From NCBI RefSeq assembly GCF_037392515.1, contig NC_090295.1, positions 20,724,001 to 20,788,000 of the forward strand: a stretch of DNA of 64,000 nt, written 5' to 3'. Origin of the DNA: Haliotis asinina (taxonomy: Eukaryota > Mollusca > Gastropoda > Lepetellida > Haliotidae). This document shows, in pieces, positions 1-14,491 of this stretch. The notes below the pieces were generated by a model. The model was not told where the DNA came from and did not search any database. It was given only the letters and a program-made list of their open reading frames with translations. The position numbers and the translations under genes are program-made. The first letter of the stretch is position 1. Each line of letters opens with the position of its first letter.

Positions 1-1867
1 CGGCCATATCAGCTTATGTATGGATAAAAATATGCAAGATACGGTAGGAAAACAATCAGAAAACGTAGCAGATACGCACCACAGCAATGGTGTCTTAGAT
101 TCATTTACAGACGTTTTTACCTGAAAAAGTTTTGCTTTATTGTTTATTGACCTGCTTACACGAGAGCAACAATGCTGTGGTGCATATATGAAATGAAACC
201 TGAGATTACTTACACACCATTAAATTCCTTTCTGTACTTTTCCCAGTACTCTTATATTGAAAATATATACATACTCCTCATGTTAAAAAATTATCTGGAG
301 CCCTGTTCATTTGGTATGATGCATCCAGATGTCGTACAGATATTTAGAGGACACAAATTCCTGCATCATATACACATTAAACTGACAATGGATGCGACAC
401 AATCTGTAAGAGCATCCATCGCATCGACAGGATGTAAATATCGTAAATATCCCAATCAAGTAACAACTCGTTATCACTGAGTTTGTTCATGATACACAAT
501 ACAATAACAGTGTCTTCTTTTTTCCTTTTTTCAGTATACACCTGTAAATAGCTGGTGTGATTGGTTGGTGACTGGTAAATTGAAAGCCAGCCAGACACTG
601 TGTCCAGTATATCAGCAGCGTTCCCAGTGTTTTTGAAAATTGAAAGTGGCCTATGCCGACAGGGTCTGAAAATTCCGGCTGAACCAGTTTTATACGGAGA
701 GAAAGTAATCAGTATTTATAACGAAATACTGACACTAAATGTGTTGCAGGGTGTGTTGTGTGTTGCTTGTTGCTTGAGAATATGTTCATTAGACCTACAT
801 TAAATACAATTATGGATTCAATGCCAAGCTGAGGCAACCACTGAATGAGAAAATGATTTCAAGCGGTCAAACTACATTCAATAAATGTGTTCAGAATGTC
901 ATTAAATAAATTGATTAAACTGATGAATAAAATCAACAACAGCACTCATAAAAGTTGTCCGACGTACATAAAAATTACTCCATCCTTTTGTGAGATCGTG
1001 TAATGTAAGTCTAGTCACTGGCATCTCCGCTTTCGCCATCTCAGTCTTTACGTTCAGACTCGATGTTTAATGAAGAAAACGTGCATGAAGTACATTTGTC
1101 ACAGGTCATAACGCAGCATGATACGTCCAGTAGGTTCCATAATTTACATATGGATAGCAATTCTTTGCTTAATGCGTTGAAAATGTCATTATTTTACCAA
1201 AAATGTTTGTCTAAATCTAAAAATTTTCGTTTAAGCTGACAACATTACTGTATTGTGACTGGCTGCCTTGGGTCACGTGCCTCATTTTGGTCAATCACAG
1301 TCCCTATAACAGACTGTCAAAAACACGTCATTAGAAACCAATTTTTATTCAATAAAATCACTTCCTACAACTGTGAAAATACTCTCAGCAAGTTTACAGT
1401 CAATCGCAGATTTCAAACGATACCCGCCATGAAAAGAATCGCCCTGCATGTTATTCATACAAAGCTTATAAAACGGAGGTATTTTCCACTATGTTAGCGA
1501 GTGGAAAGCTTCTGATAACGGAAAATGGCCAACTATTACATATACTATTTAAGATATCTTTTTATGACAATTTTCCGATTACGTAAATATGACAAAATAA
1601 AAGAAAAGGCATGGGGCTGTTATGACATGTCACAATTGGAAAAAACATTGCCATATTTTTCCTTACCCTTAAACACTGGATAAAATGTTTGACTTTTATT
1701 TTGCAGTGTACGCTGTTCCTTTTAACTACTGGAAGACATTTTTTTCACTACGCATGCAATGATTACCACGTGCTACAGTCAACCACATGGCATGGCTTGA
1801 TCTGCATATGCGCAATGTGCTAAAATCTATATCTAGATGTGCCAAGACGTTTTTAACTGCAATTATA
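1..1867. other. No gene or repeat recognised
   Basis: AT-rich DNA with only short open frames of random character. No splice-consistent coding segment seen. Confidence 0.6.
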
Positions 1868-1871
1868 TTAA

Positions 1872-3148
1872 AGGTCACATGCAACGTAAAACACAACTTT
1901 GCAGATTCTGGTACCTTTAGGTATGCACTTACCGAAACAAATCATAAAAAATGCCAATTCAACCTATAAAGTTGAAAAAAATGCGATGAAAAAAAAGCCA
2001 GCAAAATCGGAGTTCAAACGTTTCACTAAATTCCCCCCAGCGCTGGGGGGAAAACTGGTTTCAACAGCTGTGCTGCGCTGCGTCCATAACGCATGCGCAG
2101 TGAATAGGTTCACGGAGCTTGAAACAGTATCCATGCCCAGCGTCTGAGGTCGTGAGCAGTAGTCTAATCTTGGTTGTGTACACAAACGAGTAATTAATCT
2201 ACTCGTTACGTAAAACAACTTGTTGATTGTAGTAAGCAGTTTCTGTCACAGAGAAAGCTCATTGTCTGGTATATTCACACCTATATGTCTGTCTGCCTGT
2301 CTGCCTGTCTCCTAAAGACAACATGCAATACACAGCTTCAATCATTGACCACGTGCAATTTGAACTCAACACCTATCAGACTATACGACATAAAGAAAAT
2401 AAGTTGATTTATGACTCGTGCCACCGAGTCCCGTGTCTGCCAGATCATGTAATTAGGCACGTGTGATACACACGACATGTTTTTATGTCTGTGGGTTGCA
2501 AACAAAACACATTCATTTTTTTCGGATGACTGGATCTGACGGAAACTCGTACAAACTCTTGTCTCTTTCAAGTCCTGCTTTGTACTTGGACGAATGACAG
2601 TAGTTTACTATCTCTACTGAAATGATTTTTTATTGGATCCAGCACAAATTCTGAGAACATGTATTTTCCAAACCCAGCATCTCTATATACATTCTTCATG
2701 GATAACGACTTCTTTTAGTGTACATGATTTTGTTTGACAACAGTATATGAATCCTTACTGAAACGACGCATCAAGTACACAAAAAGAAGTTGTTATCCAT
2801 AAAGAATCTTACTTTCTTGTGACTGGTTATACTTCTAAAATGCCCATCAAACAGATCATCTTTCTGTACACACAAGGAGCTCTCAGCATATCAGCAAAAG
2901 GAGCAGCCAATCGGAAGCCGTCGTTACACTTGAGTGCATATCCACCCGCTATGACTGGGTTCGGTCTCCCGAGCGCTTCGTTTCGGGGAAAGTAAGCCCA
3001 AGTACAAAATATTGCACTTTTGAATCGCGATTGTACGCTTATAATTTTGTTTATTTGTTTTTTTCAAAAGCATCAATGTATATTATATGTCATGAATAAG
3101 TGATAAATGTGTTTTAGTTATGTTTGATTTTTTGATTGCATGTGACCT
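1872..3148 (+). mobile_element. TTAA-flanked TIR element (AGGTCACATGCAA family), long copy
   Basis: TIRs AGGTCACATGCAA are exact at both ends, with TTAA at 1868-1871 and 3149-3152. Both end regions match the shorter copy at 26385-27127 in inverted orientation. The centre (about 2290-2885) is absent there and carries a nested MITE (2697-2799). No transposase seen. Confidence 0.88.
2697..2799. mobile_element. Small MITE nested in the TTAA element
   Basis: About 30-bp imperfect inverted repeats, GGATAACGACTTCTTTTAGT and its partner AAAAAGAAGTTGTTATCC, flank a 45-bp centre. Confidence 0.8.
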
Positions 3149-3906
3149 TTAAATTTACCAACAGCAGCTACCAATGGCAGTTGAAAATACTGGATCATCC
3201 CAACTTTTATCAGTAAAAAAGTGGTAATTACCAGAGAACGGGAATACTGATATAAGCATGTATTAAAACAATAAAAAAATACATGAGTAAGCGATATGAC
3301 AGTCTTGGCTGTGCTTTCATGGTCACGAAAACTGTTATGTTTTGGAAATACCCAGGCTAACAAAAACTTTAAAATGACAGTCTATCCGACACCTTGGTCA
3401 GAGTAATCAGTTCAAATATCATGATTATCAGTACCTCAAATTGTAGTTTTGCACATAATGAACTTGAGAAAGCCAAAGTTTTTCAGATTGTCTAACCACA
3501 TGCCAAAATGGCTCAAAGACAGGCAGTGCTTTCAAATTTCACATAGTCATCCCTTGCTATAACATGTGTTTAGGAGTCAATGGATGACCTGTTATGCTGC
3601 CTGTTATTCAACTAAGCTGGAAATAGCGATCAGCTGTGCAACAATGTTTTGGTCCAATACATGTACAGGTGATTCAGTTAGAAACGATCTGATAATATAA
3701 CATCAATATTCCATTGTCAGAGTAATTTATATGTTAATCAGTTATATTCACACAGGTATTACATCTTGCTATTGCATTAGTATAATGCATCTATGCTACG
3801 AAAATATTTAAAATCATAATTAACATACCAGAATGAGCACTTTGGGTTACCTGGCTAGATATGTCTTACATAGGAAACATATCACTGCTGACTTCCTATC
3901 ACTCAT

Positions 3907-4226
3907 TGAGTGAGTGAGTCAGTGAGTGAGTGAGTCAGTGAGTGAGTGAGTCAGTGAGTGAGTGAGTGAGTCAGTGAGTGAGTGAGTGAGTGTAGTTTTA
4001 CGCCACACTCAGTAATATTCCAGCTATATGGTGGCTGTCTGTAAATAATCGAGTCAATCCAGTGATCAACAACATAGCATCGATCTGCACAATTTGACAA
4101 GTGTCAACCAAATCAGCGAGCCTGACCAACCAACCCCGTTAGTCGCCTCTTACGACAAGCATGGTCAGCTTTTATGGCAAGCATGGGTTGCTGAAGGCCT
4201 ATTCTACCACGGGACCTTCACAGGTC
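3907..4226 (-). mobile_element. SINE-A copy with long expanded tail
   Basis: The minus-strand tail is about 85 bp of (ACTC)n with regular GACT variants. The body from 3993 to 4226 is near full length and ends at CACAGGTC, matching the family head. Confidence 0.92.
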
Positions 4227-6024
4227 CCACTTTGATTGTAAAAACAAAATGTTGGAATGAGGTTATACCATTTCACTCGCTGTTTCTCTGTTGCTACTGT
4301 AGACAGTTATAATGAATAAAAATGGGATTGAATTTAATCAAATAAAAAGTGTTTTCTAATATCATACATTCTCGGATGGCAGTGTATACTTGTGCTAAAA
4401 CAGTGTTGCATCACAGCAAATACTGTAAGTATTTGGCTGATGGCACGATTTTTTGATAAAGCTGTCTTTTATAAGTTATTACGGTGTTTTGCTGTTCGTC
4501 GGATTATCTGAAGCATCTGAAAAACCATGAATATATATATGAAAAACACTGTTAATTGCAATCGGCACTGAATTTCACTAGTTTATAATGTGCTTAGCCC
4601 TCTGGGTGCCACAGGTACACACATGTCGTTGCTCGACCCTCACTTTGAAGTTCAATAAAATCATAAATATATCACACAAATCAATACACTTCAGAGTTTT
4701 GAATTCTTCAGGAAATTCCCTGTTTATTGACACCCTCCAATCTTATCTCAGACAAAATCAAAGTGCTTAAAATAACCTCTCAAAATTGACTTCATTGTAA
4801 ATGTCGCCATTTTTAGCACAATACAAAATCACGATCCATAGCATTATTTGCGCTATGTTTCAAAATGTGAAAATCAGATAAATACTGTAAGCATTGAATT
4901 TCAAAAACAGCATATTAATGAGTATCATGTTTTCATTTTCATGTAACCAGTAACAACAATTCTGAAACGTCACCGATGAGCCCAGTATTGGTTGGGATGT
5001 TTTCGAAAATATACTTACATGAACACAGAAGTGCGCTTTCCGCCATACTGGACAGTATTTACAAAACCAAGTTTCATAAGGCCGGTTTGAGATACCAATT
5101 ACATCATGTATATTTCATATTCAGCTGCTGCAGCTGAATCATTGATTTCCCCATACATCTTATTATCAAATTACAAATGGTCTTTTTCACCAACTGTCTA
5201 GATAAAGCGAAATGAAAGTTATTCAGTGTTAGACTAACACTGTACTCGAAAGCTGTGCATGTTTGATATCAAAAAGAAAAATTCTGATTTTACACTACAT
5301 AGCATTTTCCAAAATTTTTAGACATCCAGCCATCTCATCATTTTTTACAATGGTTCATTATATTTAGAATGTGAAGGGGAAGAATAAAAATAATAATCCT
5401 TTATAATAAGAAATAGCAAATTAAAAATTGATACAATGCAATGATTTGATAATTCACAAGAAACTGTAAGTGTTTCCGTGCAGCATGACACCATGACTGA
5501 TGCAAAATCACGCAGAACGACAACGGTACTTAGCAGCAGTTCTGGATTCTTCCGTCATTTACAATGTAAACGATAAAAAAATATAACAACACACAGATGG
5601 TCAGAATCATTCTGATTACTTACATCACATATTTATGCACATTAATCCCTGAATAAAGAGAAGAGTCCTTGCAAAATCCTGTGAACCCTTGTTGGCAAAG
5701 CCACCATTATGAAACAAATCGGTCATCGGTAGTGATGTCACACGTCAATATTGTTGCACATATTAGGCAATTTCTTTGAGGCAAAGGTCAGTTGAACAAG
5801 AGTAAACACAATCACCCTATCATTCCGACTACATTTTCAGTATTATGATGTATATCCTTTGCAAAACAAATTTCAGTATCTACATTTAGCCTTGTTCAAC
5901 ATCCTATCATATGTGGGCATAGGGTATGCGATTTTATTCTTTGAAATTTTTTGATTTTGCGTATAATATTTACAAAGGAAATTCACACATTTGTGTAGGA
6001 TACCACATTTTAAGCCCTAACACA
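4227..6024. other. No feature recognised
   Basis: AT-rich, without supported coding sequence or clear terminal repeats. Confidence 0.55.
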
Positions 6025-6168
6025 GACCCGTGAAGGTCCCGGGATAGAACAGGCCTTCAGCATGCTCATGCTTGCCATAAAAGGCGACCATGCTTGTCGT
6101 AAGAGGCGACTAACGGGATCAGGTGGTCAGGGTCGCTGACTTTGTTGACACATGTCAACTTGCGCATA
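6025..6168 (+). mobile_element. SINE-A copy, 3' truncated
   Basis: Begins GACCCGTGAAGGTCCCGGGA and stays similar to the family up to about CATGTCAACTTGCGCA, after which the remainder is absent. Confidence 0.9.
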
Positions 6169-7489
6169 TATCAAGCTGTATTTTCTTCACTCACACTTTC
6201 CATGAAGATGTCAAATTAAAAAAAATCACTGAGTGTATTTATCAGTGCATGATAAGAAACAGAGAAATTTGCTGTTTTTCTAAGGCATACAAAAGTTTTG
6301 GACAACATCTAGAAGTATCTATTTCTCAAACACCTGTGGTATTCGCACTTGTATTTATAACAAAGAATAGGAAATTTAATATTCTAAATGTCTGTGTAAT
6401 TTTATAGCCGTACACAGATTCCAGACCATGCAAATGCAATTCTCACACATTGTTCACTTTTCAAACCTTATGAAAATGAAAAAAAAAACCTCAGCATCCA
6501 TGGGGTTCACCAGAGCTTAACAGCAGACTTGTTGATATGCTATTTTCAATGACATGAAAGGGTGTGATCGCTGAGCAACTTCAGCGAAAACACTGAATAA
6601 CATATTTAAGTGTCCGGGACCCCCATTTTGTTGTCCAGGACCCCTGAAAATTAAGACTAAGAGCATGAGTCAAATTTAGGACTCAAGGCAATCCTTGATT
6701 GGACCCGTGACCTCCACTTGATGCATGGTTCAGTATAAATGTTTGTGAAAGTGGAATCAATGAAGAATGTCTTATAAGATCATTGTATTTCACTTCGTAA
6801 AATCTCTTGACATGGACAGTAACCTTCACTTAAGTATGTCGTTCACAAATATTGGAGTCCCTGCAAACGCCCATTTATTAATTCTAAGGGTCCTTGCTGT
6901 CACAAGAAGTGTCCTGTGACAAAGTGGTGTAGAGATCTGTATGTTTTGATAATTACTTAAGAGCCAGGAATAAATCATTGGTTATGTGGAGTGATGGACA
7001 AAATGATGCATGTAACTTATGTTGAAGAAAGCTACCAAACACTTGACATAGCTATGTTGTGGACACAGTCAATAATGCAGTAATTTACTTTCTGATTCCA
7101 TACTCTACATTTGTTATTAATGGACACACATTTGAGTGCCGCATCAAACTGTCATGTAGTAAAATGCGAGATCATGTCTTGCAATCAGCCATATCATGTT
7201 ATCACATACCAGTACATATCTAGCAACATACTGAATAATGTGATACATGGACTAACAGATTACGTTTTAGTTATCTGTCTCATGTTATATGTAATACATC
7301 AGACTGTTTAATGCTATGCTGGTCCTCACAATATGTAGACCAATAATTAGATAAGGAAGATACTTTCTGAAGTTTAATTTAATGTTGCATTTCTATGAAT
7401 GATGCAAAGAAATGATTAAATGACTGATTATTCGATCAATCAATATCAGACCATGAAAACGTCATGACAGTTTTCTTTCTTTGTCTGCG

Positions 7490-7617
7490 GTTGAATGCTG
7501 CACTCAGCAATATTACAGCTATGTGGAGCTGCATGTAAATAATCAAGTCTGTACCATACAGGCCAGTGATCAACTGCATGAGCATCCATCCATGCATCTG
7601 ACAATATGACACAACCA
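7490..7617 (-). mobile_element. SINE-A fragment (3' half)
   Basis: Matches the tail-side half of the family (CACTCAGCAATATTACAGC, TGTAAATAATCAAGTCTG, CCAGTGATCAACTGCATGAG). It is diverged and has no tetramer tail. Confidence 0.85.
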
Positions 7618-7828
7618 GAAATCAAACAGCAATAATTGCTGGTGATTTTTTCAAACCTACTTTCCCAACAGAATCTGTATATTTGATCAGGCTTTACACA
7701 TACTCAATAATGTACATAATTAATTTGTTATATAACATGTTGTTATGTTTTGAAACTCTGTCTCAAGGACATGACTGGTGTGGTGACCCTTGTTTCTATG
7801 CATTGTCACACTCCATTCTTTGTCTAAC

Positions 7829-8093
7829 TGCCTGTGAAGGTCCCAGGGTAGAATAGGCCTTCAGCAACCCATGCTTGCCATAAAAGGCAACTATGCTTGT
7901 TGTAAGAGGTGACTTACGGGATCGGGTTGTCAGGCTTGCTGACTTGGTTGGCACATGTCATCGGTTCCCAATTGTGCATATCGATGCTCATTTTGCTGAT
8001 CACTGGATTGTCTGGTCCAGACTCAATTATTTACAGACCGCCGCCAGATAGCTGTAATATTGCTGAGTGCGGCGTAAAACTAAACTCACTCAC
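7829..8093 (+). mobile_element. SINE-A copy, full length, with perfect 12-bp target duplication
   Basis: Flanked by TCTTTGTCTAAC at 7817-7828 and 8094-8105. The body starts CCTGTGAAGGTCCCAGGGTAG after two bases and ends GCGGCGTAAAACTAAACTC plus tail. Confidence 0.94.
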
Positions 8094-9199
8094 TCTTTGT
8101 CTAACAATACTCAAAAGCCACAATTAAGTAAAGCCCTTCAGGTCAAGGATCAAAATACTCAGATTTCAAGCAACAAGACTCAGGAGATGTTATCTTCTGC
8201 ATAAAAGAGAAGACATTGGTTGCTTGGTTGCTTGGTTGGTTGCTTGGTTGAGTTAGGTTGGGTGGCTGAGTGATTCTGTGAGAATGAGTCACACGCTTTA
8301 AGCAATATTACAGTGATATCACGGCAATGGACTCCAGTGAGTGATTAAGTGAGTGAGTGATATTGGTGGCAATGTTACTTGCATTTTGAAGTCAAAATAG
8401 AAACAGCATTTATAACATGCATTTATACCATCTAAGCTCTGTCCAGTTGTTGTAAAAACAAAGTAAAGCAATCGAGCCTGAAGACAAAAAGTGGTTCCTA
8501 TCACCTGACCAACACTTGAATTCTGATGCTAAACCTACTTCTTTTTAGCGTTATGAATAAAATAAGCTTTCAGATACCATTGTGTTTTTACTAGCACTGA
8601 TGGACATTGGTCATTCTGATTGAGAAAGTCAACTTGATTGAATAAACAAGCACACATTGAGAAATCTATTATTACTTCGTACAATACATCCATAAAAAAT
8701 GTAAACAAAAAAACTCCCACCTACCTGACCTAAATATTTAAGAGGTCCCCAAATCTCAGTAATATGCAAATGTAAATTTTTGTAAGCTATCAGGTTTACA
8801 CGAAAAAAAAAATGGCTTGCTACATTCATTGTCAACATGGTTAACAAAAACATGGCCGCTATTTCCATGATTTCGTTGTCCACTGTGTGTGTATCCAATG
8901 TGATTCTTTGTAAATACTAATCTTTGACCACAATGTCAACAGAGATTTATACATGTAGGCTACAAAAAAAACCAGAAATCATTATTTACAGGAAAGATAT
9001 GGAGAATTCAACCTGGGTCTTTGGTGTGATGAGCAAACTCCTTAACCAGTAGGCTACTCTAGTGCCAACCTATTATTTTTATGAGGAACATGACCTATTA
9101 TTAACAATAGTTTGATTGACTGCAACTTAATCTCTGAAAACACATGACTTATTTTCATGGATTTTGTTTAAGTTTCATTAATTACATCAACTTTTAATC

Positions 9200-9331
9200 T
9201 ATACTGGATAAATTAAATGAGGGATAGTTGTATTTTAGGGTTCATATTTTATCAGCATGCTAATGAATGAATAGATCAATTTTCATAATTTCAAAATTTA
9301 TACATATCCCTAACTATTTTTGACCAGTATA
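9200..9331. mobile_element. MITE, mariner-like ends
   Basis: TATACTGG at the left faces CCAGTATA at the right, and the inverted similarity continues inward (AGGGATAGTT against AACTATTTT, ATATCCCTAA). TA on both sides fits a Tc1/mariner target. Confidence 0.75.
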
Positions 9332-9500
9332 TTTTCAAAAGGCCCAAACGGCTTATTACACTGATTATGCTATTTTCACTATCTGTCTCATGATATTCAC
9401 TTCTCTACTAACTTCACAAGCCTAACAATGTGCTGCAAGGAGTGAATGAAATTGTTTTACACTGCTTTTTGGCAATGTACCTTCAATATCAGCACAGGTA

Positions 9501-9597
9501 ACACGAGAAATGGGCTTCACAAGTACCCATGTGGGGAATCAAACCCTGGTCATCAGATGAATGGGCGAACACTTTAAGCACTAGGCTAACCCAACTT
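9501..9597 (-). mobile_element. SINE-B head fragment
   Basis: The complement reads TTAGCCTAGTGCTTAAAGTG and GGGTTTGATTCCCCACATGG, i.e. tRNA-like A and B boxes followed by the family body. Confidence 0.8.
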
Positions 9598-11066
9598 CTC
9601 CATCTGTGGTACTAAGAAGTGAACTGAATAATTTGAAATTTGTTGCTTAATGTCTGCCGAGGATAGTCTTGACTGCAATGGTGGCTAAATCCCTGAAGCA
9701 TGGATGAATGTGTGACCATCTCAAATTCGGTCATAATACCACATTTGTATTCAGATTACATCATGGTATATCAACTTTTATGCACCAGTTCACATGTAAA
9801 AGATGCCGAGAAACCTTGAACTGCAATCAGGACAGGTCCTAAACTCACATTCCCAGGCTACTAGCATGCCTTACAGGTGCATCTAAGGGACACCCGGCCA
9901 ACCATGTCAAAAAGGTCAGTGATCGAGTCACTGTCCCCAAGATTTGAAGAGACATGGAGAAGACCTTGACATTGCTCTTTCTTCCACTATGTAGGCTTAA
10001 GATGGAAATCGCTTCTGAGAGTTGAAAAACCATTCACGAAAAACGAAAGGCCCTAGTCACTAATGTAAATCCATGAAAAAATGCAAGATGCTGGATAATG
10101 CAAAAAATGTGGCTGTATCTGAAGCACATTAATGTATCTTGCATTATGATATTGCCATTTGCACTTGATTTCATTATAACAAGTATTTTGGTCATGATAA
10201 TCCAGTGAACACAAAAAGATCAAAATTACATTTTAGTAAATTACATTTCATGATCTATGAAGAAAGATTGATCACTAATTATTTAAGTTATATTACTGAA
10301 CAGAATAAACAGTCTTTGAAGTACTAGTTTACTTTGACCTCACTGAACCAGGTCCAGCAGAACTGGCAACTGCCATCCATGTAAGAATCTGTTAGTGTTT
10401 CTGCTTACCTTTTAAAGCCGTCTTTGATCCAAATGCCCATGAGTTTAGGGGGATTCAGATGTTTATACTAGAGTAAAATTAATTATATTTCCCAAGTTGA
10501 GTGAGTGTAGTCATTACTCATTAGTGAGCAAGGCCTGACTTCGTGCTTTCTTACTTGCACTGGAGCACCACAATATAACAAACTGTAACCAAGTTATTAG
10601 TTTAAATTTCACAAGGTGCAAGTCCACTTTTGAATGGGTAAACTTCTGAATAAATAATCTAGATAAATCAAAAGAATATTTCTTTCACTGCACACTGAAA
10701 TATGAGCAGTGCATCAGGAACATGGCAGGTGCGACTAGGTTTTTATCTCAGGTTGCACCTGGTGCCAAGTTGGTTAACATCTTGTAAATCAAGTCCTGGT
10801 GAGTGTTGTCATTCTGGTCAACCTTGTCCTGATTTAATGGACACATTTTCGTTTTGAGGTTTACACGCATTATTTTGTTGTTTTAGAGCATTTATTGCTT
10901 TTTGCAACTGTCAGTAATATTCCTGCCTGTAAATAATGAAAATGATCTACATATTCCATTGATTGCTAACATGTGCAGCAGTCATAAAGTTTTTGATTCT
11001 CTTTAAAGGATTAAAAAAACCCAGACCTGATACAAGGTCGGATTCAGAAATTGTGCCATGAACCAG

Positions 11067-11343
11067 CGGTCTAAGTAAACTTAGCCTCAGTACTTTTTGT
11101 TACACTCCACTACTGACAACGGTGAGTAAACAGTTGCTGAAAATAGTGTATTTTTGCAATATTCAAGGATGTCATCTAGCGGAAATATTAGCTAATGGTA
11201 ACCATGTCAACAGAAACCCGCGCGTTTGATTGGACGGTCATGGGTCGCTCAAAGGTTACCTGACGTGACCTTCTACTACGGTTTTTTATACTCAGTATTG
11301 GAGTGTAACAAATAACACTGATACTAAGTTTACTTAGACTGCT
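11067..11343. mobile_element. MITE with long TIRs and 8-bp direct repeats
   Basis: Inverted ends of about 50 bp (GTCTAAGTAAACTTAG and TTGTTACACTCCACTACTGA on the left, complements on the right). TGAACCAG occurs at 11059-11066 and 11344-11351, a probable target duplication of the hAT length. Confidence 0.85.
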
Positions 11344-14149
11344 TGAACCAGTAACATTCAATGAAAGGAGTCCTTCTCCACTAGAACTTGTAGAAGATGT
11401 TTAAGATAATGAATATTTACGATTCTTTTTGATGAATTGTATTTTACTGGAACTCTTATCTCCTTTTCCAAAGCGAGATATAAAAGAATTGCCTTGCCGT
11501 AGCACAAATAATGCTAGTTTGCGGAGGTTGTGCTTGGTACCATCGATGATAACTAGTACATACCAAATTTGAGTGGCATGAGATAAATAGTTATTGCTGT
11601 GACAATTTACACTGTTAACATGGGTATTCCACATCGTGCATCAATCACTTACCTATAATTTTGTATTCGTGAATAATTAATTGTATTCACTGCCCAATAT
11701 TCATGATGCATAAAGTATTTGTTGCAGCCCTACTCTCAATGCATCCAAACTTTTCTGTTTCTACCATTGATTAATTGCTATCAGAGACTCAACAATTACA
11801 GTTCATCAAGAGCTACAGCCCAAATGTGATCGATTTTACCTGTTTTATGATAATGTTCTTTACAGATGGATCAGTCAATTAAGGTTTGTATACAATGATG
11901 TTTAGATACTGCAAATTAAGTAAAAGTTTACTAAATAGGACTCCTAAATATTATTCCAACAGAGATAGTTCTTGAATATGTTGATTTAAGTGACAATGCA
12001 TTTATTATATACTATTTGGAACATTGCAATGATGTTTCATTAGAACTGTTCTAGACACCTTCAGAAATCTTTAATATGTGTGCAACACTGAACACTTTTT
12101 ACTTATGTTTATATATAATTAAACCCAAAGAAGACAAAACATGAAAAAAGTCAGAAAAAAACTTTTGACTATGTGGGTATGATATCCATACTTTTTAAAC
12201 ACTTTTTGCAACCCATAATATTTTTTTATTTACTTAAAATAACGAGTTCAAGAGGTGGATCATTTTTGTATTTAATGATAGAAATAAGACATAATCCTCC
12301 AGGTTAACCAATAATGATAAATTATAGCTAAAAGCTAATATGGCTTTATCTACTTGTTCTGTATGAAATATGTGCCATCTACAGAGATATCATCAACTCA
12401 ATCTGATTGTGAAACACAGCACTTGTCTATAAACTTATCCAACAGTTCTCTAATGAAATAGTTTTCTAATTGTAGTGTAGAAAAATAAATATGTTACTTT
12501 GAGAGTGTTTAAGCTTTCAACCACATTTGCTCAACATTATGAATTGTCTGGAGGAAAAATTTGGAGATATAAAAACTTCTGGTTAATTTCGACTGGCTTG
12601 AACTGATACGATATGCAACATGACTTTGATGTATTGGGCATATTTTGCAATTGTGAAAATCATAAATATTTAGTGTTGTTTCACACACTTGCATTCATAT
12701 TTCTTACGTATTTCAACTTTTGTACAGTGTGCTATACGCAGATATGCAGCTTATCTGGAGCTCAGATGAAAACGTTTAACACTTTGATGAACCTGCGAGT
12801 ACATGTACGGTTATCACAAACCAAGACACATAACTGAGCAAATCTTTGATTCAAATATACAACTGCATGTTTGTGGCTTCCCCATGGGAACAGACCCTTC
12901 CCTTGGTTGAAGGTGAATCAGCTGCACAAACCTTAACAAATCTGCACGACTAAAAGGAGTTCCATTGTATAGTAGTTTTGAAAAGCATGAATAATGGAGG
13001 ACAAGCACATACCTGACAGTAACCCTGACCTAATTTCTATTGAATCACAATTCACATGAGCAGGTTTGTGTGATCAGTGAAAGCTGTTCCAAACATGTAA
13101 GTTAGGCGTTCTTATATAAATTATAGAATATAATATTTATCTTTTAAACTTGGGTGGTTTGAGGTAGATTATGTCAACAAAGTTATATTGCATCTGCTTT
13201 TTGGAAGTATTTTCTTTCTTTTTTTTTTAAAGCATGCTGTCTCATATGAATACTTGATTTAGGGGAAGAGTTCTTACATTCTGACATACGGTTAACCTAT
13301 GAACTTGTGACCTGACATTACAGAGTGAAGATTATTATAGACATTCACCTTTGCACAAGGCTCAGAATGTTTATGTTTTTTTTAATCACTCATTCCCATT
13401 TCAGAGTTGGCCAGAATGGGGCCAAAATATATTTCTTAGTACACCAACTAAACTAACAAAGAATCTTAGAATATTTGGCTGAATAATCTTCTGTCCATAT
13501 TGTCACTTGGTTTCTGTATATTGTATTCACGAATACGCACCCTTCCACATGGCCATATATAAAGTCATGCGTGGCTCATCGTGCTTAGAATCTCTTCGAT
13601 ACGTGACGAAACCTGTTTACGCTCAGCGTGTTAAAAACTGACACCACGGACGTAAACGAATGAATACACAGATGATATATGTTCCACAATAAAGACAATA
13701 TGTGATAATGAAAGAACCTTACCCATGTTTTCGTCTTTCCTTGGTCGTTGAAATTACCTTGTTTGGATGCTACCTCCGCGCCATAACTATGAACTATAAG
13801 ATGACCTGTTCGGCATGTAACGTCATTGTTGATTGGTTCAGAGGACTGTCACGTGATCGATACACATGTATTTCGTCTGCTAGTTATGCATGTTCCGTGT
13901 AAGTGGAGGCGCGTGTGCCCTGTGGAGTTACTTTACGTGAGTTTACGTCATTTCTGACATGCGTACAGCGTGTATGTGTGTTGTCCAGTCATCAAGTTCC
14001 CATGATTAAAAGAGAATGGCCAGTCAGTTAATGTCTCAAACTTAGCAGGGAGTGTGAACAGGGTGCAGCAGTACAACATAATTAGGTCAAACTGCGCCAC
14101 TGCAAGTACAACACTTACATGGGTGGGAAAACAAAACAGTTACCGTAAT

Positions 14150-14255
14150 ATGGGCGGATCCAGGAATTTTGAAAGAGGGGAGGTCCAGGGTGATTGAACC
14201 CTTTGACACCCCACCCACCCCTCCCTGTGGCTCCGCCAACGCAAAAAAAAAAAAA
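14150..14255. mobile_element. MITE fragment (GGGCGGATCCAGG type) with poly-A
   Basis: GGGCGGATCCAGGAATTTTG is a common MITE end in animal genomes (from memory). It is followed by C-rich sequence and a 13-base A run. The other end is not clear. Confidence 0.4.
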
Positions 14256-14449
14256 TATTTATGTGGTCTTACTAATTAGGCTGGGGGGAGTTCAGAACAT
14301 GCGTAGCCTAATGAAACCTAAGATGAACAAACATTTGTAACCGACGAGAAATGCCTGACATACACCAGAGGATATGTAATTGTACAATCAAATTGTACTA
14401 CCACGAGTACAATCAACAAATAGCATGCGAAAGTTTGTGTTCGGGTTGT

Positions 14450-14450
14450 A

Positions 14451-14490
<40 letters not shown>

Positions 14491-14491
14491 C
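14450..14491. repeat. (ACGC)n microsatellite
   Basis: Ten uninterrupted ACGC tetramers. Confidence 0.97.
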
